This document shows positions 33,401 to 61,825 of a stretch of 64,000 nt of DNA, one piece after another (positions within the stretch are counted from its first letter, which is position 1; every line of letters starts with the position of its first letter). This stretch comes from Mermis nigrescens (taxonomy: Eukaryota; Nematoda; Enoplea; Mermithida; Mermithidae). The translations under genes were made by a program, and so were the position numbers. The stretch is from the NCBI GenBank assembly GCA_036768485.1, contig JAVLUZ010000154.1, forward strand, positions 39,432,447 to 39,496,446. The letters run 5' to 3'. The notes beneath the pieces were generated by a model, which ran no database searches, had not been told where the DNA came from, and worked only from the letters and a program-made list of their open reading frames with translations.

Positions 33401-34296
33401 TCTGCTTAAAACTTGGAGACTAACAGACCTTTACTTTAGCTAATGATTACGAACAGCTAAGTGCATTTGGATACTGAACAAAATAGGCCATGACCAGAGA
33501 CATGTAGTGGTTTGGGATTCAGACCCCAGAATGAAAAAATAGGAAATGTGCTGGGGAAAACAAGGCAAAATGAGACCAATAAATCGATGGAAATGAAAAT
33601 TTTTCGGCAGACCTGATCGAAATTGATCAGAAACTGTAACTTGACATAGATTTTACACTGTTTTAGCATTTAAACCCATTTTTGAAGCCATGTTAGCTCA
33701 AGACTGGCTGACTACCAGACTGGCTGACCTCCAGACCAATCACGCTGTGCATCTATTTAAAAAAACAGATAATTTTCTTTCGAAGTTAAGGCAATATGGA
33801 CTTTAAAATTGATGAAAGTCCAAATTTTCCTGTGAAAGTGCTTGAAAATGATCAGAAACTGAGGGCTGACATAGATGTTAAGCTATGTCAGGTTTTTAGG
33901 TTATATTGGCTCAAAAAACTTTCTGGCTGACCGTCCCAAACGGGCTGACCCCTAGACCGACTATGCATTGCTGTGCATCTGTCCAACCATTTATTATGTT
34001 TTACCTTCTTCATCGCGCCTGTCGATTTTGCTCCAGTCAGTCTTTCGCAAATTGTGTATAGTTTGAGCACCGGAAGGCTGCTGACCAGATGATTGGCTTA
34101 AGCTAAATTGCTCTGGAATGTTCCCGGCTAAAAAGTCGATCGGAGAAGGGTTCAATGATTGCAAAAAGTTAGTTGAGGGTTGAAAACTACCAAAACTCAA
34201 TGGTTGTTGAGGAAACTGCTGCAACTGACTAAATTGAGAAATTGCAGGTTGCAATATCGAGGCGATAAGTAAGCTTTGCGCCAGCCTGACCAGCAT
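6317..34296 (-). CDS. mesh: mesh-like septate-junction protein, copy A (22 coding exons, one frameshift)
   Basis: Coding exons in transcript order: 34005-34296, 32982-33111, 32129-32313, 30966-31145, 30012-30147, 29809-29943, 28225-28390, 27752-27882, 26074-26197, 24399-24595, 23668-23828, 21854-22144, 20155-20447, 16402-16551, 15722-15901, 13985-14133, 10844-11057, 9094-9260, 8905-9031, 7308-7487, 7034-7181, 6317-6464. Their sum is 3884 nt; with the one missing base it would be 1295 codons. Domain order in that numbering: signal peptide about 1-20, Q/P/S-rich segment to 95, NIDO about 150-405, Ig/E-set-like about 410-560, AMOP about 613-805, vWD about 808-1095, sushi about 1137-1195, membrane span about 1207-1228, tail to 1294. 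This is the Mesh architecture (Drosophila Mesh is a smooth septate junction membrane protein). The frame breaks in exon 2, giving a stop in exon 3 after about 186 residues. Exon structure is supported by the paralogue at 39609-61335. Confidence 0.85.
7034..7181 (-). CDS. mesh: mesh A exon 21: membrane span
   Basis: Encodes [20 protein letters not shown] then [11 protein letters not shown] followed by a basic cytoplasmic stop-transfer ([12 protein letters not shown]). The donor GGCAA|GTAAAT overlaps an in-frame TAA, so an unspliced message would end right after the basic stretch. 148 nt, against 139 in copy B. Confidence 0.88.
7308..7487 (-). CDS. mesh: mesh A exon 20: sushi/CCP domain
   Basis: Encodes [20 protein letters not shown], then [20 protein letters not shown], then [15 protein letters not shown]. 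The four cysteines, G-x-x-V-x-F-x-C and the W between cysteines 3 and 4 are the complement-control (sushi) pattern. One domain fills one exon, 180 nt as in copy B. Confidence 0.94.
7561..7895. repeat. Rep-C dispersed repeat
   Basis: Contains the family markers CCCAGAATGGC, TCAATTTTTC-AAG, TTTGCTCAAAAGT and CGTGTTTTTGACGCTTAC shared with 53690-54065 and 61406-61825. Its boundaries are approximate. Confidence 0.5.
7965..8532. repeat. Rep-C dispersed repeat split by a Rep-B insertion
   Basis: Left part CTTAAGACCCCCAGAATGGC and right part ACCCCCGAGAAATGTCGATT through GTACCTCCCCAAAATTTC are halves of one Rep-C copy, separated by the element at 8011-8273. Confidence 0.6.
8011..8273. mobile_element. 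Rep-B hAT-type short element (263 bp), nested in Rep-C
   Basis: Starts CATAGGTGGGCAGCACCGAA and ends CACGCCCACGTGTG. Exact 8-bp duplication CTACTGAC at 8003-8010 and 8274-8281. The most complete copy in the window. Confidence 0.88.
8655..8840. repeat. Rep-A dispersed repeat, partial
   Basis: Carries ATACAGCATTACCGATCTA, AACTGGTATATGCTAAAATA and CAGTTTCTTGTCGATTTCAA, matching the full copies near 13655-13945 and 63010-63290. Right part lost. Confidence 0.5.
8905..9031 (-). CDS. mesh: mesh A exon 19
   Basis: Encodes [20 protein letters not shown] then [20 protein letters not shown]. 'C.GS.AC.FDF...G..E.GL.SL' is the conserved linker between vWD and sushi. Donor GTAAGT; 127 nt as in copy B. 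Confidence 0.9.
9094..9260 (-). CDS. mesh: mesh A exon 18
   Basis: Encodes [20 protein letters not shown] then [17 protein letters not shown] and ends FTREEVE. It starts at phase 1 and ends at phase 0, 167 nt like copy B, though sequence identity is lower than in neighbouring exons. Confidence 0.86.
9685..10425. repeat. Rep-A dispersed repeat interrupted by Rep-E
   Basis: The left piece has AGACTCTAGACCCCAGAATG and GACTAGAAACTGTTGTATAA; the right piece after 10382 has AGATCGGCCATGCTGTGCAT-CTATGG. Together they rebuild a standard Rep-A copy with the element at 9940-10379 inside. Confidence 0.65.
9940..10379. mobile_element. Rep-E hAT-type element, copy 2, inserted in a Rep-A copy
   Basis: Reverse-complement of the copy at 1139-1571 along its whole length, including the GTACATG motifs and the TTCGGCGCTTCGCGCCG palindrome near 10075. 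It interrupts a Rep-A element: Rep-A sequence runs to about 9939 and resumes at about 10382 (AGATCGGCCATGCTGTGCAT). No clear target duplication remains. Confidence 0.78.
10844..11057 (-). CDS. mesh: mesh A exon 17: vWD domain core
   Basis: Encodes [20 protein letters not shown] and then [23 protein letters not shown]. 'GLLGxxNxxxxDDxTTPD' is the calcium-loop signature of vWD domains. It was found by translating the reverse strand; no long open frame marks it. 214 nt, the same as copy B. Confidence 0.9.
12236..12605. repeat. Rep-C dispersed repeat
   Basis: Includes ACGTTTCGGACAATGCTCGT-TCTTTCTAGAAC, GGCGCGAAGC and TCGACAATTCTGGGGAGGTC, the reverse of the copy at 61406-61825. It lies between mesh A exons 16 and 17. 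Confidence 0.6.
13413..13945. repeat. two Rep-A copies in inverted orientation
   Basis: One copy ends and another begins near 13655, at GATCATGGATGCACAGCATG. The outer ends both carry the CCC-AGA / CCCCACATGCATGTCTG type sequence. The right copy ends about 40 bp from mesh A exon 16. Confidence 0.6.
13985..14133 (-). CDS. mesh: mesh A exon 16: vWD domain
   Basis: Encodes [20 protein letters not shown] then [20 protein letters not shown] and ends PPIYNESYM at donor GTGAGG. Same 149-nt length and phase as copy B. Confidence 0.9.
15060..15560. repeat. region with recurring degenerate AAATGCATT motif
   Basis: Between mesh A exons 15 and 16 the words GAAAATGCATTAAGATG, GAAAATGCATTCAAACGG, GAATGCATTAAAATAATT, AGATACATTAAATGATTG and AAAATGCATGAAAAATT recur, several followed by GCGAAGCG or GCGCC. 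This could be an old degenerate tandem array. No coding function is seen. Confidence 0.3.
15722..15901 (-). CDS. mesh: mesh A exon 15: vWD domain
   Basis: Encodes [20 protein letters not shown] then [20 protein letters not shown] and [13 protein letters not shown]. The 'TG.AA.DN.S..V.I.AR' block is common to SUSD2 and Mesh vWD domains. 180 nt, as in copy B. Confidence 0.91.
16402..16551 (-). CDS. mesh: mesh A exon 14: start of vWD domain
   Basis: Encodes [20 protein letters not shown] then [20 protein letters not shown]. 'G.GH..TFD...Y.F.G.G.Y.L' is the opening of a von Willebrand factor D domain. Donor GTAAGC; 150 nt, as in copy B. Confidence 0.92.
16599..16824. repeat. Rep-A dispersed repeat, target of the Harbinger insertion
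   Basis: Reads TAGATGCTTAGCATAGCCGG through CAGGAAATTTTCCTATTTAT. It is cut at the point where the Harbinger element begins. Confidence 0.5.
17076..17336. mobile_element. Rep-B hAT-type short element (261 bp), inside Harbinger
   Basis: Starts CACACATGGGCGTGGAGGAG and ends CTGCCCACCTATG. The flanks ATTTCCAT and ATTGCCAT form a 7/8 target duplication. Confidence 0.8.
17452..17745 (+). pseudogene. Myb/SANT-like DNA-binding protein of the Harbinger element, probably truncated
   Basis: A 97-residue frame with [20 protein letters not shown], a [12 protein letters not shown] block and [14 protein letters not shown]. This is the three-helix Myb/SANT-like pattern (spaced W/F residues, 'L..KW.DLK') of proteins that accompany Harbinger transposases and help them bind DNA or enter the nucleus. 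It stops soon after the domain, about 75 bp before the inserted hAT element, so the C-terminal part is lost. Confidence 0.65.
17821..18934. mobile_element. non-autonomous hAT element with CCGGTGCCGG subterminal arrays, 1114 bp
   Basis: Perfect 11-bp inverted ends (TAGTGATGTCC) and a perfect 8-bp target duplication GAGTGAAC (17813-17820 and 18935-18942), both hallmarks of hAT transposition. Each end carries GC-rich repeats of GGTGCC/CCGGTG (about 17830-17895 and 18838-18920) that contrast with the AT-rich centre. I see no transposase. It is nested in the Harbinger element. Confidence 0.88.
19107..19439 (-). pseudogene. Harbinger transposase N-terminal remnant
   Basis: Frame of about 100 residues including [20 protein letters not shown] then [20 protein letters not shown], the 'F..RYRFSK.TV..L...L...L...T.R...LS' opening of HARBI1-like DDE transposases. 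The similarity decays at SSQNLV and a stop follows; the catalytic DDE region is absent. Non-functional as it stands. Confidence 0.7.
19940..20092. repeat. Rep-F TA-target foldback element, old copy
   Basis: The right end ...TTTGTGAAACAGACTA is the Rep-F terminus, and the interior (AATTTTAAGAATTTTAATCG, ATTACGATAATTTAGATCAA) matches the copy at 22348-22503. The left end is eroded. Confidence 0.45.
20155..20447 (-). CDS. mesh: mesh A exon 13: AMOP domain, second half
   Basis: Encodes [20 protein letters not shown], then [20 protein letters not shown], then [20 protein letters not shown] and C-QDYRPPA. The C-C-Y-D, C-C-K-W and C-x-x-Y-R-P-P motifs close AMOP. 293 nt, the same as copy B. Confidence 0.93.
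20495..20820. repeat. Rep-C dispersed repeat, degraded
   Basis: Contains GCCCTGAACTGTTATAAAGT, CATGCGTCAAAAACATTATT and ACGTTTCTGCGGTGCCTTTT, parallel to Rep-C at 12236. Upstream of mesh A exon 13. Confidence 0.4.
21535..21765. repeat. Rep-A dispersed repeat, degraded
   Basis: Contains GAGAAAATGAGGCAAAATTA, ATTGACCAAAAACTGTCAAT and CAGACGGGCTGAACCTCCAA up to GCATCTATGACAG. Confidence 0.5.
21854..22144 (-). CDS. mesh: mesh A exon 12: AMOP domain, first half
   Basis: Starts [20 protein letters not shown] and continues with [26 protein letters not shown] and [20 protein letters not shown]. The C-P-C-T-L-x-Q-A motif and the cysteine series are diagnostic of AMOP, an adhesion-associated extracellular domain of MUC4, SUSD2 and Mesh proteins. 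291 nt as in copy B; donor GT|GTGAGT. Confidence 0.93.
22348..22503. mobile_element. Rep-F foldback element (156 bp)
   Basis: Ends TAGTCTGTTTCGCATAAGTT and, reversed, TAGTCTGTTTCACACAAGTT; TA follows the right end. The family is short, inverted-ended and TA-flanked, like Tc1/mariner-derived MITEs. Confidence 0.65.
23668..23828 (-). CDS. mesh: mesh A exon 11
   Basis: Encodes [20 protein letters not shown] then [20 protein letters not shown] and ends SDYGDG, 161 nt as in copy B. This is the segment leading into AMOP. Confidence 0.89.
24399..24595 (-). CDS. mesh: mesh A exon 10
   Basis: Encodes [20 protein letters not shown] then [20 protein letters not shown] and [17 protein letters not shown]. 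'L.W......P.....I.LWGYWED' is shared with copy B, and both exons are 197 nt. The donor GAG|GTTTTC is weak; reading through it gives tandem TAA stops 15 nt later. Confidence 0.88.
24740..25875 (+). mobile_element. non-LTR retrotransposon 3' fragment (CR1/L2-like LINE)
   Basis: Plus-strand frames broken by stops and shifts read [20 protein letters not shown] (24982 on), then [20 protein letters not shown] (about 25287 on), [16 protein letters not shown] and [20 protein letters not shown]. These are the end of a LINE reverse transcriptase and the conserved tail after it. An AATAAA and a TATTAG-repeat tail finish the copy at 25846-25874. It is antisense in the intron between mesh A exons 9 and 10. 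The left limit is uncertain. Confidence 0.8.
26074..26197 (-). CDS. mesh: mesh A exon 9: Ig/E-set-like segment
   Basis: Encodes [20 protein letters not shown] then [21 protein letters not shown], 124 nt as in copy B. 'G...V.LS.DGG..Y.W...FYI' is the strand pattern of an E-set domain and is the best-conserved piece of the segment. Confidence 0.9.
27023..27275. mobile_element. Rep-B hAT-type short element (253 bp)
   Basis: Starts CACACGTTGGCGTGGGGGTT and ends GTACTGCTCACCTATG. The flanks GTCCCGAC and GTCCCGGC form a 7/8 duplication. In the intron between mesh A exons 8 and 9. Confidence 0.82.
27415..27690 (-). mobile_element. probable LINE/SINE 3' end with (TTAC)n tail
   Basis: On the minus strand the segment ends TGACAAATAAACTTACTTAC, a poly(A)-signal-plus-short-repeat tail typical of non-LTR elements. 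A related stretch seems to lie at about 2490-2960: both have a GGGGATCC...ACCCAAAGTTG motif beside AT-rich DNA. No coding similarity is seen. Confidence 0.45.
27752..27882 (-). CDS. mesh: mesh A exon 8
   Basis: Encodes [20 protein letters not shown] then [23 protein letters not shown], with two cysteines. It begins the Ig/E-set-like segment after NIDO. The donor GTGATA is weaker than copy B's GTATTT but sits at the same place; both exons are 131 nt. Confidence 0.87.
28225..28390 (-). CDS. mesh: mesh A exon 7: end of NIDO
   Basis: Encodes [50 protein letters not shown]. 'GFN.GNGTG' and 'S.NV.G.W..RVDE' are the family's NIDO C-terminal signatures. It starts at phase 0 and ends at phase 1, 166 nt as in copy B. 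Confidence 0.9.
29809..29943 (-). CDS. mesh: mesh A exon 6: NIDO
   Basis: Encodes [19 protein letters not shown] then [20 protein letters not shown], phase 0 at both ends, 135 nt as in copy B. '[17 protein letters not shown]' resembles the usual 'TDG..S+V+F.Y..I.W' strand of NIDO domains. Confidence 0.9.
30012..30147 (-). CDS. mesh: mesh A exon 5: NIDO
   Basis: Encodes [20 protein letters not shown] then [15 protein letters not shown] and ends VKRW at donor GTGATC. Its length of 136 nt equals that of copy B. The aromatic and hydrophobic pattern is that of a NIDO beta core. Confidence 0.88.
30208..30640. repeat. two Rep-A copies in tandem
   Basis: Two units, about 30208-30428 and 30430-30640, each start near ATGCAYMGCATKG and carry ATCCACAGTTT-GTCAATTTY and CATCCATTTTTAGTC-type blocks. 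In the intron between mesh A exons 4 and 5. Confidence 0.55.
30966..31145 (-). CDS. mesh: mesh A exon 4: variable linker inside NIDO region
   Basis: Starts [19 protein letters not shown] and ends [13 protein letters not shown], phase 2 to phase 2. It is 180 nt against 138 in copy B; the ends align and the middle, rich in Q, N and S, differs by 14 codons. Confidence 0.85.
31204..31707. mobile_element. Rep-D hAT-type element, long form (504 bp)
   Basis: Ends AAGTGGTGGATCTAGGATTT and, reversed, CACGGACGGATTTACGAGGG. Exact 8-bp duplication AATCAAAT at 31196-31203 and 31708-31715. It contains two GGCG-GAAGCGCC palindromes. In the intron between mesh A exons 3 and 4. Confidence 0.85.
32129..32313 (-). 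CDS. mesh: mesh A exon 3: start of NIDO region
   Basis: Begins [19 protein letters not shown] after a strong tttcag acceptor, phase 0, and ends WYRIVQ-R across the junction (donor AG|GTAATA). It contains the [11 protein letters not shown] block typical of NIDO domains. In the frame forced by the exon 2 deletion a TAA appears here (TTC-TTA-AGC read as TCT-TAA). The exon lies between two inverted Rep-D elements. Confidence 0.87.
32364..32935. mobile_element. Rep-D hAT-type element, long form, inverted (572 bp)
   Basis: Ends CAAAGACGGATTTAGGGGGG and, reversed, CAGTGACGGATAGGATTTTC. It aligns over its length with the reverse complement of 31204-31707. The flanking octamers match at only 6 of 8. 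In the intron between mesh A exons 2 and 3. Confidence 0.78.
32982..33111 (-). CDS. mesh: mesh A exon 2 (carries a 1-bp frameshift)
   Basis: Reads [27 protein letters not shown], closely matching copy B (GWNHLYKFGELYNDVD..WKDVQIDLDFF). After GAT there are five T before CTG-CCC; copy B's frame ([13 protein letters not shown]) would need six. The exon is 130 nt against 131 in copy B. Past the break the expected residues [10 protein letters not shown] are present in another frame, and the donor GTAAGC is intact. Confidence 0.85.
33488..33987. repeat. two Rep-A copies in tandem
   Basis: Units about 33488-33765 and 33770-33987 both carry GACCAGAAACTG / GATCAGAAACTG and end GCTGTGCATCT. The second ends 18 bp before mesh A exon 1's 3' boundary. 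Confidence 0.55.
34005..34296 (-). CDS. mesh: mesh A exon 1: start, signal peptide, Q/P-rich segment
   Basis: The ATG at 34294-34296 has an in-frame TAG six codons upstream and opens a hydrophobic signal sequence ([20 protein letters not shown]). A low-complexity region rich in Q, S, P, F and N follows, then KIDRRDEEG at the exon end. The donor is G|GTAAAA, phase 1. The matching exon of copy B shares only the final DRRxEEG block, so the N-terminal segment has diverged freely. Confidence 0.82.
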
Positions 34297-34640
34297 TTCA
34301 TAAAATATCGCCTATCGTTATTCAGCTCTTAAAAAATGAAGTAGCTAAAAATTCCCTAAAAAAGCTTTGCGTTCCTGTGATATAATTTCGGTATTTATTA
34401 TTTCCTCCTCGAAAATTCAAAAATTATCTTTAAATTTTTTTCTTTCTGAATAACAGTTTTAGCAGCATGCATTAGGGACTTGGAACTTACACGTTCGTTC
34501 GAGATCGTTTCTTGGCACAGGAAATCTGCAAGAAAACAACTTACTAAGGCTTATGTAAAACAAGAGGGAAGCAGCTATGTAATCGACCTTGTTCATAATA
34601 AGAACCTACTAACCGATTTTTGTCCTCAAATAATTCGAAA
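34297..34640. other. upstream flank of mesh copy A
   Basis: AT-rich DNA immediately 5' of the copy A start codon on the minus strand, where its promoter and 5' untranslated exon are expected. I see no clear TATA box, initiator or recognisable element. Confidence 0.3.
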
Positions 34641-34649
34641 ATGGGAAAA

Positions 34650-34735
34650 GTAAAACCCGGAGACGGAAACGGAAACGATGGGTAAACGCCGGAAACGGAA
34701 ACGATGGGTAAAATTCGGAAACGGAAACATATATT
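34650..34735. repeat. short tandem repeat, about 28-bp unit, three copies
   Basis: Units built on CGGAAACGGAAACGATGGGT-AAA follow one another with small changes between 34650 and 34735. It ends about 20 bp before the foldback at 34755. Confidence 0.65.
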
Positions 34736-34754
34736 ATTGTGCACACAGTTCCGT

Positions 34755-34902
34755 CGGGGGTTTCTCCGCCCTGAGGGTAGTCCAAAGTGCCGGAACCGGG
34801 GTCATCAGGGTAAAAATGAGTTGGGATTGTTCACCCTGATGGGCACTTGGAGAACCCTGGTTTCGGCAATTCGGACTATCCTCAGGGCCAAGAAACCCTC
34901 GA
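34755..34902. repeat. foldback hairpin element (about 148 bp)
   Basis: The left arm GGGTTTCTCCGCCCTGAGGG-TAGTCC pairs with the right arm ...GGACTATCCTCAGGGCCAAGAAACCC, and pairing continues with few mismatches through GCCGGAACCGGGGT and ATCAGGGT toward a short loop. GC-rich against AT-rich surroundings. It may be a MITE. Confidence 0.6.
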
Positions 34903-37900
34903 TGAGCTTCACATATGAATAATAGGGTGCCCCGTTTCCGAGCCCCTAAGCCCAGTGAACTTTGTTCAGCACCTTATTTCTGCCCTTAAGGGACCTCAAG
35001 AAAAGAGGACTTGCTCACCTTTGTTCACGTTTCAATTTCTTAATTAAGTCGATGTTGTAAGGCATTGAACAAGTCGGCGGCGCCCACCTGATAATGTGAC
35101 AGCATATATGAAGGCCGCAGAATCTTCATTAAAGGACACGCATGCATGACCTTAAAACGGTCAGATATTATCGAAATAATAAGTTCAGCAACGTTGTTAT
35201 GCATAATAACTTTACTGAAACTAATCTTAATAAATAAAATACCTTTAACACGGACAAAAATATAGCCACTACGTAGTTTTGCATAAGAGCTTAATCTTTG
35301 TGCGCCTGAAATTACTTGGCACATTTTCACGAAACTCTGAAGCTATGGTTAAATTAGACCTTCGCGTTTTCGCTAAGTTAGCTTAAGCCTGACTTATTTT
35401 AGCCTATGAAGGGACGTTTAGGCTTGGGATTGACCTGACGTCGGTGTAGAAAATGCTACGTGATTTAAACGTTAATCTACTATGCTTAGCACGTGCAGGT
35501 GAAGCCTAGACTAAGGCGAAGAAAATTCAAACCAAATTTTCGCGTAAACCCGCTTTTTGGACTAGACTGAAAAAATCCGACAGAATAAAAACAAGATATA
35601 ATAAAAATGAATAAATTGTACTACAGATAAAATAGACCAGGTCGAATCACATTTTGAACTCTTGATGAAATCACACTCCTAAACTTGAATATCGGGCTAT
35701 TAAATTCAGTATCCTGGAAGTTGAACGGCAAGTATAAAAGTAAACTAAATTGTACATCTTTTGGCACATTTATACTTTGGTCAAAACCGGAATTTCTTAA
35801 AATTCCGTGTACTTTCGTGTAATCTCGGAGCGCGGAATGCAAAAGACGGGTTTTGTTCAACGGACGGTGAATGTCCGCAAACCTGATGGTCAGAATCCGA
35901 AACGCAGAATGTCATTTGCACGAAATTAAGTACACGGTTACATCACATGCAATACAAACCAAATACTGAGTGACCACAGAGCGAGTAAGCAAGCACACTT
36001 TCGCAGGAAAACCCGCTGTAATTACTATTTATTTACTATTCATTGTATGTTACCTTATGCATGACAATGAGTACAGGTAGATACATACATTTAAATTTTC
36101 CATATTTTTAATGCAAAATAATGTATATGATGTGGTGTTGACTTACGAGCGTGCATGCGTGTGCAAATGGCCAATCGGACTCTGGCCGAACACAAAACCA
36201 TTGCAGGCGAGTTCGCCGATAAAATGAAGATTTTCAATAAGTATTTACATTTAATCAAATGATTCAAAAATTCTCTACAACTTCTGGGCTTAAATCTGCT
36301 TCTCGTGCGATTTGATACATTAGATTTTTTTGTGTCACTTACAAGCGCAGCTTCTATTAGCTTAGCAAATGCGAAAAACCCGAAATTGCATAATTGAAGA
36401 AAAAATATAATGAACATTTTAATACATTTACTGAGCCAGTGATTTAGAACTGGCTCTAAAATAATTGACATTAAGCTCTAAAATAACTGTCATTATTTAG
36501 AACTGGCTCTAAAACAATTGTCATTAAGTAGCGCTCCAGGGTTCTGCAGTATCTACATAAACTTCATCAGCAAAAATCTCTGACTTCACGTCCTAAAAAT
36601 TTCGAAAGGTACCTACCTACTTAGATGAAGTATTAGCTGTAAATGCTCTTAATTGTCGTAAATATCTTACCCCAAACTTATATGTAACACGAAATTTCAG
36701 TATTTTTTAGGGTCTTGTCCCGAGACTACTTGGGTAGCAATCAAATTCTGGGGGGTTCTGCCAAAGTCAAAAATTTAATTCTGGGTGCCCGTCGATTTTT
36801 GGGAATCTTTCAGATTCTCTGGGAGTTTGAGCCCCCACGTCCATGTGTGCTTGAAGCCCGTAAGCAGCAAGACTCTGGACTCTGGCCAAAAGATTTTCCG
36901 AAAAAAGGATCATATACAAATATTAATAACAATATAATACATAGTATAAAGTACTAATCGAAAAATACCAAGCATTTTCTAAGTTTTCCATGGTGCTCTT
37001 TCTTTCTAAAATGTATATGTATAGAATTGATGATTTTCAACAACTTCTTAAAATAGGTGCATGAGGTGAAGGAATTTCGAGGGTAGGCAGGCATGCATGT
37101 TTCTACCCAGTCCGATGATACCATTATGATGGATGGGCCCGAATAGCCAACGGTACTGGTCTAAAGTGGTCTGAGTAGTACAAGGGATATTCAGGAGGGG
37201 GTTTAGAGACCCCAGAATTCTAAACTCTCAGAATCTGGTAGACCACAGAACTAATTTTTTGGCTATTTTTGGCGATTCTGTCGTATTATTAGACCCCCAG
37301 AATTCATTTGCTATCCATATGGCTTTGCAGAACGACAAGCAGTGATGGGCACCTACACGACTGAAGTGACGACTTAAAAAATTCCTAATGACCATCGTGA
37401 TTCAAGAAGCAACAGAGAATTTTCGACTAGGTACAGAGCTGATTGTTTCTAGTTCACACGTGGAACAACTTTACTTATCGATCCTTTCAAACTATCTCAT
37501 TTGATATCCTTATTTTCTCTTCTCAGTTGTTAAGTTGATAATTCCAATTGATGTTATTCGCAAAACGATATAAACAAGTTATACAAAAGTGCAAAAGAAA
37601 AACATTTAGACAAATGTCAAAAATTCAGCGGTAAAACTGGCATAACAAATTAACCGATAAAACTGTCATAACACGCGAATCACGAGAATGCATAAACGGA
37701 GTAGAACGAGTCATGTTAAAAGAAGCCGAATTAACAGATCAAACGATTGTATTATAATATTACGGTACAATCATTAATGTCCAAGGTAGGGAATATTCGT
37801 GAAGCAGTTTGATGCTAAAAAATAAACTGGCTAAAGTGACCATTTTGAAACATGGAAGTAGATTTCACAAAAAATTCATTCCTCCCTCACATGTACTGAA

Positions 37901-39608
37901 AGTCAATCGCTGAACTAAGAAAAATGTCAATAAAAAAACTAAGAAGCTGGAGTTAAATTGTTTTACTAACAATTAAACGAAAGCAAAAAGTGGAACAAAA
38001 ATTTTGGTGGGAGAATTTGTTTAATCATCATTCAACTGCGATTAAAAGTCAAGGGTATTGACCGCTGTGCAATGTAAGAATGCACGATTAAATCACACAT
38101 GAAAGTCTCGTGAGGCACGACTATGATCACAGGACGATAGATCTAAAAATTTAGCTGGCTTAAACCTGGACTCGAAAATTTTTTGCAGTTACTAAGAGTT
38201 TATTGAATAGTTTTCATGTTTAATACGCGCAGCACTATTGAGGTGAATACCGCTACACATTTTTTTCTTCAAATCTAGACTGACGATGCAGGGTACTATA
38301 AATAACGTCCCGAATTCCGAATCAGAAATAACATGGGGAGTCCGGAAGACGAGTTTGAAATTCAGTAATTATGCGAAAATCTGCGGTAATTGACAAAATT
38401 TAGTTACCTACCATGTTATATTGCGGCAGAAGTTCTGTCTGACCAAAAATGTCATAGAGGCTAGTGTTCTTTGCTCCCCAAAAGAAGAAAAAAGATCAGC
38501 GTCGGTACGGGAAAAATAATTTTTTGCTTTGGTGGTTGAAACTATATAAAAACTGCGAATTCAAATAGTTATTGCACTATTCTGAGATTGAGAGCAATTT
38601 TTAGGGCATTCTATTCCATTCTAACAATGCCGGCTAAGCTTTGGACTCATAAGTCAGCATGGACGGTCTAAGGGGTGTCGGCCAGAAAGTTTCCTGAGCT
38701 GAAAAAGTTTCTAAATTCGTACAAATTTTGAAATAGCATGAATATCTTAGTTCGCAGCATGTAGATAGGCATATTAGCAAGAAAGTAATGGACGGTCGTC
38801 ATCCAAAACCACTTATCAATAAAAGTTCCTAAATTGAGATTTTTACACTTTATAGGGTAATCGACCCGTGATCTAAAAAAGTTGTCCTTATGCTCAAAAG
38901 TCAATTCTTTTGGCTGTATGGCCATTCAAAAGAACCTACCTGCAAATTTTAGTCAAGATGAGCGTCCCAAAAAAGCTATCTGCTTTAACATAGGAAAAGC
39001 AACTCATCTGCGATTATGCTGCTGAGTAAAACAACCTAGCTATACGCCATATTTGATGTGCTAAAATGCAGATAGGTCGTTTCGGATCAGTGACATTTAA
39101 CTTTCGCGTGTGATAGGTTAATTTTCTGTTAAAAGTGAGGGGTTTTAGAAAGAATGTGTCAATCTGAAACGATTTTTCCAAGTTTTCACGCTTCTTGCTA
39201 ATTAAATTTTAAAATAAGTGGCGCTATTAGAAAGAACACAATAATTTGGATCGGATAGATATAATTCTGTTCATCAAAACCCAAAAACATAGAAATTATT
39301 TGAAAAAGTAATTGCAAAACCCATTTTTGCATTTTCTCAAAAACCACAGAAGTGTAGTAAGGTGGTTACGGATGACGACCGTCGTATTGATCTAGTCCAT
39401 TGTTTTCATTATTGTTTATGAAACACTTCTGCTTTTTACTCCATCTGAAATCTGAATCTTACAACGTACGACTGTGTGTATGTCTGATTTTAAACTCACT
39501 CCTTTCAAATTAATCAAATTCAAATACTCTACATTTTTAACCGATTGTCCACCTTTCCAACATTAAAAATAACCTAAACGTGCTACTCAGCCAATCTCAG
39601 ATTAGCAA
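34903..39608. other. intergenic interval between the two mesh copies
   Basis: No gene recognised. The longest frames (for example 36091-36471 and 38668-38925, minus) have no familiar motifs and no paralogous support. Fragments of Rep-B-like sequence occur at about 36715-36850 and 37130-37340. A short direct repeat of AGAACTGGCTCTAAAA with AATTGTCATTAAG lies at about 36427-36532. Confidence 0.4.
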
Positions 39609-61335
<21,727 letters not shown>

Positions 61336-61405
61336 CTAAAGTGAAAATAAAAATTTTAGTTAAGCGCACTATGTCATTTTTAAAACGCAATTAAATTGTT
61401 GTAAT

Positions 61406-61825
61406 CACGTGTGCTTGATGGGGGTATGGGAGGTTAGGAATTCGACCCCCAGAATGGCAACTTAATCCCCGCAAAAACAGCTGCGACCTCTCCCTTTAGA
61501 ATTGTCGATTTTTTGTAAAAATTGTAAAAAGTGCGCCTTTTTTTAAGCGTTTTGAGCTCATTTGTGGCTCAAGTTTCAGATTTTCGGCGCTTCGCGCCAT
61601 ATACAGATTTTTTGACTTTTTATTTTGTTCAATTTACTCGATTTTTTCAAGTTTTTTTCGAAATTTTTCAATGTTTTTATGTTCTAAAAAGAACGAGCAT
61701 TGTCCGAAACGTCCAAAAACAGCGTTTTTGACGTGTACTGATCGTTTTTAGTCCTAAAAGGCACTTCAGAAGATTTATTGGGCCTGACCCCATTTCTCCC
61801 AGAATTCCCGTGCTGTACATGTATT
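61406..61825. repeat. Rep-C dispersed repeat, fullest copy
   Basis: From CACGTGTGCTTGATGGGGGT through TTTCGGCGCTTCGCGCCATA and GAACGAGCATTGTCCGAAAC to ATTCCCGTGCTGTACATG. The flanks GTTGTAAT and GTTTTAAT may be an 8-bp duplication. It starts about 70 bp from the acceptor of mesh B's first recognised exon. Confidence 0.65.

Noticed and set aside
34704..34922. 72-codon open frame on plus
   Set aside because: Lies across the foldback hairpin and the tandem repeat; not coding by composition.
38668..38925. 85-codon open frame on minus between the mesh copies
   Set aside because: No recognisable domain, no counterpart near the other copy, no neighbouring exon with a fitting phase.
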